DNA of 64,000 nt from Lingula anatina (taxonomy: Eukaryota; Brachiopoda; Lingulata; Lingulida; Lingulidae): NCBI RefSeq assembly GCF_001039355.2, contig NW_019773970.1:193965-257964 (forward strand), given 5' to 3'. Made by a program: the position numbers and the translations under genes. Under the pieces are notes generated by a model, which ran no database searches, was not told the origin of the DNA, and saw only the letters and a list, made by a program, of their open reading frames with translations. Shown in pieces: positions 57,901-64,000 of this stretch (the stretch's first letter is position 1; the number at the start of each line of letters is the position of its first letter).

Positions 57901-60900
57901 TTGTCAAAATAGTCTTCATGCCTTGCAAAAACTAAGATTAATTCCATTGCTCTCTCAGATGGATTACATGGCCCTAGAGTTGAAGGAAGGCAAACCAGTG
58001 TTCAAGTTTGACCTGGGAGATGGGCCTGCAGAGATAACAAGTGACAAGAATGTGGCAGACAACAAGTGGCATGAAATTATTGCAGAGAGGTATAAATGAC
58101 CACTTCTTAATATAGATACATCATATGTAGTCTCTATAGTAATAGTAAAGTTACATAAGCAAAGGGGATTGCAAACTATATGTAATGTTTTGTATGGAAG
58201 CATGGTTTATAGTTATAGGTTTGATGCCAGTATTGAGGTATTCTAGAGCTGGGGAGTAGAGAGGTTTTTTTTACTCATCTTAGTGTATTTGTGCAAAACT
58301 TAAATAATGCAATTGTGTTGCTTTTTCAAACAGGATATTAATATTGCTTTTCCCTTTAAGGTACTCTCCATTGGTTTGAAAATCCTCTCTTTGCTTATTT
58401 TAGCTATCCACAGCTTCTTATAAAACCTGACATGCAGCTCAAAAATGATTAAACTCCATAAATATTTTTTCTCGAGAGTATCTGATGTTGATATTTCCAT
58501 TGGAGCTTATAGAAAAATGGTCGTTGTAATAATGTCTAGCCAGTCATTTTAAGCTTAAAAATCAACCTTAATGAATTTTAACAAAGGTTGAATCCAAGTG
58601 CAGAGAGATAGATAAATGATTTGTGAGAATGAGAAAATTGCTCATTTTCTGGGGAAAATCCATTTTAGTGGGTAAATCCCATGGAGTGTACCTTATAAAT
58701 TCTGAAATCATTCATTACACCACTTTCTCACCTATGTCTTCCTGTCCAGGACTGGGCGTAGTGGGGTGCTGACAGTGAAGACAGAGATGGAGGAGGATGT
58801 GTTTAACGAGGGCTCCACCAAAGGTCAGAACAATGTCCTGAACCTTGAGGACCCTGAGACCACCAAGATCTATGCTGCAGGAATCCCTGAGGATGCTCAG
58901 GTAAAAGCTAGTTACAGCTAAGTTTATGCACATAACGTGTTAAGGTGTGAAAGTTTTCAGGTCACAGTAAAAGAAATTGGATCTGTTTAGTGACAGTTTC
59001 TACCATCACGGACACCTTGCTTCAGATCAGTTGTTGATATCTGGCAAGACATGAAGACTTTTTTGGTAATAAACTGAGTGATAATTACTTAAACTGTCAG
59101 TGGAGAATAATTATTTCACAGATATTGGACATTTGTCCACATGAGCTTCATTTTGACCATTAGGTTTCATACTCAGATTAGAATATATTATGCACTTACA
59201 TGATTTTAAGCACTGTTCATCTTTTTTTTTGCCAGGTTGATTTTGCAAGGTTGATAAAATCTAATTTGAAATTTTATAAGAGAAGTATAATTTGTGTGAC
59301 CTTTGCCTTCAGGTGCCAGACGTAGTGTCAAGAGAAAAGTTTGAGGGTTCTTTGGAGGGAGTCACATTCAATAATATTCCCATAGGCCTCTGGAACTTTG
59401 AGTCAGCCTCAAATAATTATGTTGGTGCCATTGAAAGGTAATATTTTTGCATTAAAGTCATTTGTGGGTTGTTGTATTTTGAGTGAGTGAAAACTTCTGA
59501 TTCTGTGATTATGAGGAATATACAGAAAATTAAATTGTGAAGATTCTAAAATGACTCTAAAATGTTAGATTTTGTGTTTATGCCACCTTTTTTATTGGAA
59601 AAGTTAAATGCATGTTGTTTTTTTTTTTACTGATTTGATGCTCTGTTGCAAAAAAGAGGTTTTTTATTGGTAAAGTATCAAGCATACACATCACAGAAAT
59701 GGCTGTCAGTTTATTTATTTTTCACCTGTTTTTAGACCAACCGTACCATCTACTTCCACATTCCACAAGTTCAAAGGAGATGGCTATGTTCTTCTGGACA
59801 AGAAGCGCTTTAACCCATCTGAGGAAAGCACAGTGAAGTTTGACTTCAAGACTTACTCTGAGAACGCTTTGTTGTTCCTGATAGGAGACAGTGACTTTAT
59901 GTCCGTAGAGTTAGTTGGTGGGAAAGTGGTCTTCCGTTATAATCTAGGTGGTGGCACTGTGAGCCTGGAATCCCCTGAAAAATACAATGACAACAAAGTT
60001 CATTCCGTGGAAGCTGGGAGGTTCCAGAAAGATGGGCTGATAAATGTTGATGGGAAGAAAGGTAGGTTGGAAGCTTATGTATATGATGTTTTGTTTGAAA
60101 AGCTGATGTCACGAGGCATCTAATTTAATATTAATGGGCCGATTTCACTTCCATAGTTTTTGTTATTGTTTGCATTTCACTTGGTTTCATGTGCAGGTAA
60201 AGAATTTATAGCAAGAAATGGTTTTGACTTTGTAAGGGGCCTGATGTTGATACTTCCATGGAAGCTAGGAAGATGGTTCCTGGTTATAATGACTGGCCTG
60301 TAATTTTAAACCAAATCAGCCTTTATAAATTTGATTAAATGTCAAATCCAAATGCAGAGAGGGAAAGATCAATGATTCGAGAGTAGGAGAAAATTGTTTG
60401 ATTCCCAGAGAAAATTTTGGTGGGTAAATTGCATGGAGTTGCCCTTTAATGTTTGTTTTGTATTCTAGTGATTGAGGGTACAGCACCAGGCAATGCCAAT
60501 GAACTGGGCACTGACAAGAACATTTGGATTGGTGGATATAATGGAGTCCCTCAAGTCAAATACCGGTAATTGGGATACAATATTCATACCAGAATTGTTC
60601 ATCTTGTGATAAAATATTATCTATGATTTAACTGCGCTTGTGTATTCTGTTCTCTGAATTTTGGTTTACTTAAAAAAATAATAATAGTAAAATAAAGAAA
60701 TTAAATAAAGAATAAAATAAATACAACAAAATGAAAATCATTTCTCCCAGCATTTGTGTCATATCCAGATATTGGTAAGAAATGACTTAAAACTAAATTT
60801 ATAATATTTTTTTTCATATTCTTATTTCCAGTGACATTGCCCAGACCAGTACATCTTTCAGAGGTTGTCTTGGTAACATGGAGTTGAACCAACAGACCGT

Positions 60901-60955
60901 CAACCTGCGTGACAATGTAGCACAGAAAGGGTTCCAGGATGACTGCAGAGAAGAT
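26967..60955 (+). CDS. Laminin subunit alpha, alpha-3/5 (LanA/LAMA5) class, 3' partial, 60 exons
   Basis: Sixty exons join with consistent GT-AG junctions and codon phase into 9,171 bases, 3,057 codons without a stop. Order: signal peptide (1-25), LN (27-270), LE modules (271-832), domain IVb (833-1370), LE (1371-1590), domain IVa (1600-1780), LE (1781-2111), coiled coil (2112-2681), LG1 (2682-2875), LG2 (2876-3057). The secreted chain pairs with beta and gamma chains into a basement-membrane heterotrimer; LN drives network assembly and LG domains bind cell receptors. Both a large IVb and a IVa domain mark the alpha-3/5 class, and vertebrate LAMA5 has the same layout at about 3,700 residues. 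LG3-LG5 are missing and must lie past 64000. ATG 26967 is chosen because it directly precedes a signal peptide ending near VSCQ. The last donor, GAT|GTGAGA at 60956, is in phase 0. Intron 1 holds the assembly gap. Confidence 0.96.
28603..28801. mobile_element. PIF/Harbinger-like MITE with TTA target duplication
   Basis: The left end GGGCCTGTTCACAACCAAG and the right end CTTGGTTCTGAAGAGGCCC are inverse partners, and the match continues over some 45 bases (GATCCGCGGACTAAGCTGCAG against CTGCAGCTTAGTCCGTGGATC). TTA flanks both ends (28600-28602 and 28802-28804). A 3-bp TWA target site and GGGCC-type ends are typical of PIF/Harbinger elements. At 199 bp it is non-autonomous. Confidence 0.85.
29007..29214. 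other. Assembly gap (208 N)
   Basis: A run of unknown bases within laminin intron 1. The 14 bases AGGATATGTTTTGT occur directly on both sides of the gap. Confidence 1.
30569..30595. repeat. (TAA)n microsatellite
   Basis: Eight uninterrupted TAA units in laminin intron 1. Confidence 0.95.
31535..31868. repeat. 2 x about 167-bp tandem duplication
   Basis: GATAGAACATATATGTTTAT at 31535 and GATAGAACATAGATGTTTAT at 31703 start two diverged copies. Both contain CAAGCAGGTTGTCCCCTAAA and end in TTCCCAGAGATTAGAT. Confidence 0.85.
31835..32045. mobile_element. MITE-like element with CCATTCCCAGAGATTAGAT-type ends
   Basis: The left end GCCCCATTCCCAGAGATTAG is mirrored by the right end, whose reverse complement starts GGGCGCATTCCCATAGATTT. 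The interior is unusually GC-rich for the region. It resembles the foldback element at 12089. Confidence 0.55.
33282..33407. repeat. Perfect 2 x 63-bp tandem repeat
   Basis: The unit beginning TAGTACACAGACTGGGGCAC occurs at 33282 and again at 33345 without a visible difference. Confidence 0.93.
34855..34897. repeat. (TC)n microsatellite
   Basis: About 21 TC units. The Arg-Glu-repeat frame on the minus strand is an artefact of this tract. Confidence 0.97.
35210..39907 (+). other. Laminin exons 4-15: N-terminal LE (laminin EGF-like) array
   Basis: Exons 35210-35423, 35583-35701, 35934-36024, 36355-36451, 36681-36856, 37169-37306, 37571-37708, 37931-38065, 38397-38534, 38849-39028, 39358-39516 and 39808-39907. 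Ten full eight-cysteine LE modules are seen, plus the first half of an eleventh that is interrupted by domain IVb. Exons 9-14 each encode about one module and start and end in phase 1. Confidence 0.94.
40211..45040 (+). other. Laminin exons 16-26: domain IVb (large L4-type domain)
   Basis: Exons 40211-40367, 40676-40845, 41196-41396, 41649-41814, 42017-42177, 42409-42523, 42982-43064, 43284-43425, 43918-44047, 44403-44551 and 44925-45040. About 530 residues without LE cysteines, starting [20 protein letters not shown]. This domain is specific to the alpha-3/5 class and distinguishes the chain from alpha-1/2. Confidence 0.88.
42895..42981. repeat. (TC)n(TA)n(T)n tract ending at a splice acceptor
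   Basis: About 24 TC units, then about 11 TA units, then a T run that ends in the AG of the acceptor for laminin exon 22. The microsatellite therefore forms the polypyrimidine tract of that intron. Confidence 0.95.
45309..46583 (+). other. Laminin exons 27-29: middle LE modules
   Basis: Exons 45309-45526, 45807-46165 and 46443-46583. They hold about four LE modules and the first half of a fifth, which is split by domain IVa after [10 protein letters not shown]. Exon 28 is unusually long (359 bases) and encodes more than two modules. Confidence 0.92.
46822..48540 (+). other. Laminin exons 30-34: domain IVa (L4) with an RGD
   Basis: Exons 46822-46971, 47300-47401, 47755-47838, 48071-48192 and 48432-48540. 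The domain starts near EMEGWQLS and carries [26 protein letters not shown] and VEQCACP at its end, where the interrupted LE module resumes. An Arg-Gly-Asp triplet is encoded at 47351-47359 (residues about 1669-1671). Confidence 0.92.
48922..49001. repeat. 2 x 40-bp tandem repeat
   Basis: TGACAGAGATGGCTAGAATT and the bases after it are repeated with one or two changes, in the intron between laminin exons 35 and 36. Confidence 0.92.
49037..49080. repeat. 2 x 22-bp tandem repeat
   Basis: AGATTTTTACACATCCCTAC plus CT is repeated exactly, in the same intron as the 40-bp repeat. Confidence 0.92.
49844..50231 (+). repeat. 388-bp interspersed repeat, copy A
   Basis: About 90 percent identical by eye to the reverse complement of 63605-63991. 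It lies in the laminin intron between exons 37 and 38. No terminal repeats or reading frame identify the family. Confidence 0.9.
51917..56940 (+). other. Laminin exons 42-53: coiled-coil domains II and I
   Basis: Exons 51917-52068, 52312-52416, 52726-52837, 53188-53358, 53663-53856, 54356-54472, 54734-54891, 55145-55283, 55584-55683, 55944-56063, 56311-56496 and 56786-56940. The segment opens with [14 protein letters not shown], the cysteine pair that locks the three chains together at the start of the coil. About 570 residues follow, rich in Ala, Glu, Lys, Gln and Asp with heptad character. Confidence 0.93.
53541..53644. repeat. (ATTAT)n pentanucleotide microsatellite
   Basis: About 20 units of a 5-base motif. 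The tract ends about 18 bases before the acceptor of laminin exon 46. Confidence 0.95.
57180..57240. repeat. (TG)n imperfect microsatellite
   Basis: Runs of TG with CG and CA interruptions in the intron before the LG1 exons. Confidence 0.9.
57438..59437 (+). other. Laminin exons 54-57: LG1 domain
   Basis: Exons 57438-57611, 57959-58089, 58750-58900 and 59313-59437. Typical LG strands are seen: [28 protein letters not shown] and [10 protein letters not shown], then [11 protein letters not shown] and [13 protein letters not shown] domains bind integrins and dystroglycan in characterised laminins. Confidence 0.93.
57836..57891. repeat. (TTTA)n(TTA)n(T)n simple repeat
   Basis: TTTA units pass into TTA units and then a T run, about 65 bases before the acceptor of laminin exon 55. 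Confidence 0.9.
59736..60955 (+). other. Laminin exons 58-60: LG2 domain
   Basis: Exons 59736-60061, 60469-60565 and 60832-60955. [52 protein letters not shown] and [12 protein letters not shown] with a closing DDC are LG signatures. The next exon, expected to start LG3, is not found before 64000. Confidence 0.93.
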
Positions 60956-61429
60956 GTGAGAAATATTCACATTTTGTATTTCTTAACAGTGTTTGTCACT
61001 TCTGTAAAATAGTTGCAGGCTCTGAAGCCTTGCAAGTTATATGAAAATGTGCTCATTCAAACAAAGATAAGTTTGTTCTCTTAAATATGTCTCCTCAGAT
61101 AGTTTTCTGCTGTAGATGATAAAACCAGCCATCCACTTTGACAACTGGCTGTATATACTGTTGTTGAAAAATCCACAGAAAACAGAAACAACATTTTTCT
61201 TTTCTTTTGCTTACAAATATATATCTCCAGGCATTTGTTTGGGGTCCTGCCATCTGAAAAATTGCTGTAACACCAAGATAATTAACTTTGAAACCTTGCA
61301 GTTTGTCAAAAAAAAGTTGTCCAACTCTGACTGGCAGGTGTTTGTTTATTTCAACAGTNATTGGCATGCAGTTCAAATAACAAAACCAGCTCAAATGGGT
61401 TATCATTTATTATTGAATTTAAGCAGTTT

Positions 61430-61745
61430 TATGTGAAATTTTTATTTTTCTCATTCTGGCATTTTCAAAGTGTGAACTTAAACTCCCATGGGCCTGAAGC
61501 CTTACGCTTGTTACACATTTCACTTACATTGGTATTACCTGTTGAGCATAATTAAAATTTGATGTTGAATTTGCAGTTAAGCATAATGTACTTTTGCATC
61601 AGAATTGACAGTAGCCCGTTTTGTGCATTGTTATTGTCTGCTTTTTGTCTTTACATTTGACAGCTTTGCTGCCTTGTTTTACTTGATAACTTAGCAAAAT
61701 GAAAAGTTTGCAGCAAATTTGCTATAAATATTGCAGGCCTAATAT
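61430..61745 (+). repeat. Dispersed repeat family, copy at 61.4 kb
   Basis: It matches the 17.8-18.6 kb copies in order: AAAGTGTGAACTTAAACTCC, TACCTGTTGAGCATAATTAA, TTTTGCATCAGAATTGACAG and CTTTACATTTGACAGCTTTG. The end shares GTTTGCAGCAAATTTGC with the palindromic repeat at 13965. Confidence 0.6.
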
Positions 61746-62464
61746 TTTGCCAAGGGAATTTTTATGAGCATATTTTTCATAAACTGGAGAAACCAGTCTT
61801 GTCTCTATATAAAAATAATCAAGTTTTAAATTCTAAGTACTAACTAGTTATTTATTTATAATAATACATTATACAAAATTTTCCAAATTGTTGATTGAAG
61901 TATGTACATTGTACATCATGTATGATAGTTGTTATGACATTTACGTATGCTTTTATAATAAATACATTACAATAAATTTTCAAAGATTAATAAAAAGAGT
62001 CAATATAGCTGTGCAATGAGAACATGCTGTGATTTACATCAATGTGATTTAATCAATGTCTACAGTGTTTATACTATTTCTTATTTGAAAACACTTAGGA
62101 ATTTTTTTTTTTCTGTATTTAAAGATGTTAATTATTCCTGTCAGTATAAGCTATATATTTTTATATGGATAATATTTTTGGTAAATTTGTTTTATAAATG
62201 TTTTGCTAGTCATGTTATATATTGTATCCAGGATTTTATTATCGAGTATTATTTATTTTTTATCTAATATACTCTATTAGCTATATAAGAAAGAGATATA
62301 ATGTTTATTCCTCTATTCTAGTGCAGGTGGGGAGGACAGTTTTTAATCAAAATTCAACAACTTTTGTCAATCAAATATAGAAAATGTGTCTATACATATA
62401 GATGTCACCTGCATCTGTCGTCGCTGTTGCCGTCACCATGCACTTTCACAGATAATACAAAAAG

Positions 62465-62600
62465 TGGAAATCATTTTACCTTTTGGCTTTAAACTTAACA
62501 GAACTGATGAATATTCATAATATGCAGGTGGTGTTTAAAAATTAGCATATATGCAACACTGAAAACACATTAAGTGGTAAACCATTTTACCTTTTGGCTT
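62465..62600 (-). repeat. Dispersed repeat, inverted partner of 18600-18765
   Basis: CATTTTACCTTTTGGCTTTA, CAGAACTGATGAATATTCAT and AATATGCAGGT match the reverse complement of the 18.6-18.77 kb segment. Confidence 0.6.
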
Positions 62601-62983
62601 TTTTTATATGTTATTTCTCATATTGACATGTTATTTGTATCTTTTAAGTAACATGTCTATGTAAATTATTTTTGTGTGTATTAGTTAAAGGGACTTCTGT
62701 ATGTATCTAAAATCTTGTTTTTGTATGTATTAGTTAAAGGAAGAAAAGTCGGCTGTAATTATGTGCTCCAAGCAGTTATCCATCATTACTATTCCAGAGA
62801 ATGATTGAACATTTTCAGCTCTTCAGCATCATCTTCCATGTCACCAGATACAAAGGAACAGTCTCTAGTTGCACATTTCTTTCTTTCCTGATTGAATTAT
62901 TAGCTTGGCCTTCAGTTCATTGAAGTGTGTGGATGCAACTAGCCAGGCAGCAACTGTGTTCATAAGACATCCTTATGTGCTTG

Positions 62984-63150
62984 CAGGCCCGTAGCCAGGG
63001 GGGTTCGGGGGGTTCGAAAGAACCGCCCCTTTTGCTGGGAAAAGGTCCACTCTGGATAAAATTTGATCTAGGTACATAAAGTTTTTATGGGAAAAGGTCC
63101 ACTTTTTCAGAAAACGAACCCCCCTTGTGAAATTGCTGGCTACGGGCCTG
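62984..63150. mobile_element. MITE with CAGGCCCGTAGCC terminal inverted repeats, copy 2
   Basis: Same ends, order and orientation as copy 1 at 15510-15678, with most interior bases matching by eye. Flanking bases GCTTG and TATTG share only TTG, so the target duplication is not clear here. Confidence 0.85.
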
Positions 63151-63604
63151 TATTGAGATATAATTTCTAATTTTATAATTTTTTTGTTGAACTTTATTGT
63201 GAAAAATTGTAATTTATACCAATATGCTGTACATGTGCAAGCAAGCTTCATTTATGCACTGTGATGGTAATCAATCTTTGACTCACCTGTACTAGCATAC
63301 AATCATCTGACTGTATATTTTTAATAATTTTCAATGCTTAAAAATCAAAATATATTTAACTGTGTATGTGGTCCGAGATAGACATTTTATGAATAGTAGA
63401 TGGGAAGTGTCAATAATTTTAAAACTTACAGCTATTTTTCTGCTACACTGTTAATTAGGTACTGGTTAATGTCCTCAGTATGCCAATGTCTGCTGTAATA
63501 TAAGCGTGGCAAACTATTATAAGAAGCGATAATAAATATTTGCTTACAGATAGTTTTTGTACACACCTTAAAGATTCCAAAGTTAAGACATAAAATCCAA
63601 AAAC

Positions 63605-63991
63605 ATTTAAAGATGCATACAAAGTCAATTTTTTGTCACAAAAACCAACCAAATGCCAGCATATAGTCTCAAGTAGTATAACTAAGAGAATTACCAAAAG
63701 GCATTGTTTAATTTTACCCAAAAATGATGTTTGAACAGATTTTTCTGCTGGCATTCTAAGCTGTATGTCAATGGGGCAGGAAAGTAGGTCACGGAAGTAG
63801 GTTAAATTTACAACCATAAATTTGAAGAAAGGAGCAGTCTAAAGGTCTTTTATGGTTGATCGAGTGATCTATTCAGTTTTTCCCTTGGCATGTCGAATTT
63901 ATTTGAGTCATATAAGAATCTAGTAGAAGTGGTTTACATGTGTTACTGGGAATCCACACTTCACCGATGCTCGGTTCGTATGTACCTTTAA
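63605..63991 (-). repeat. 388-bp interspersed repeat, copy B (inverted)
   Basis: Reverse-complement partner of 49844-50231, about 13.4 kb away. Both copies are nearly full length with few indels. Confidence 0.9.
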
Positions 63992-64000
63992 GGAACGTTA

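Larger units (their letters stand above)
60956..64000 (+). other. Laminin intron 60, running off the window
   Basis: After the donor GTGAGA no LG3 exon is found in 3 kb. The interval holds a copy of the dispersed family (61430-61745), an inverted partner of 18600-18765, the second CAGGCCCGTAGCC MITE and copy B of the 388-bp repeat. Confidence 0.75.

Noticed and set aside
1-64000. CRISPR arrays, operons, rRNA or phage-like genes
   Set aside because: None seen; spliced genes and repeats show an animal nuclear genome, and the tandem repeats have no spacer structure.

Overview
The window is eukaryotic nuclear DNA from an animal, most likely a bilaterian marine invertebrate. The evidence is intron-rich genes with GT-AG introns, a laminin alpha chain of the alpha-3/5 (LanA) class, a rhodopsin-family GPCR, AT-rich non-coding DNA, many microsatellites, and several MITE-like repeats of kinds common in marine invertebrate genomes. 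The phylum cannot be fixed from the sequence alone. It is a draft assembly: there is one run of N (29007-29214) and two single Ns (18769 and 61359).

Layout. (1) 1-3878: the first coding exon of a dephospho-CoA kinase gene (DCAKD-like) on the minus strand at 512-623, with the rest of that gene off the left edge, then non-coding DNA. (2) 3879-5603: an intronless orphan class A GPCR with a very long third cytoplasmic loop. (3) 5604-19924: about 14 kb with no gene I can support. It is dense in dispersed repeats, minisatellites, MITEs and a decayed Tc1/mariner-like transposase. (4) 19925-23204: the last three exons of a protein whose 935-residue C-terminal part carries 22 YV/YM motifs, 11 of them in a repeated GYVT-type unit. 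It looks like the cytoplasmic tail of a phosphotyrosine-docking receptor; a gp130/Domeless-like cytokine receptor is my best guess. (5) 23205-26966: 3' region of that gene, then the laminin promoter region with a TATA box at 26706. (6) 26967-60955: 60 coding exons of a laminin alpha gene that splice into one continuous frame of 3,057 codons. The domain order is signal peptide, LN, LE array, IVb, LE, IVa, LE, coiled coil, LG1, LG2. LG3-LG5 must lie beyond the right edge. (7) 60956-64000: the following intron, again repeat-rich.

The genes do not form a pathway with each other. The laminin chain is a basement-membrane subunit; the GPCR and the tyrosine-rich protein are likely cell-surface signalling proteins; the kinase catalyses the last step of coenzyme A synthesis. 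The most unusual item is the GYVT-repeat tail. Exon boundaries were read by eye and checked by carrying codon phase through every junction; identities of repeats are estimates by eye.
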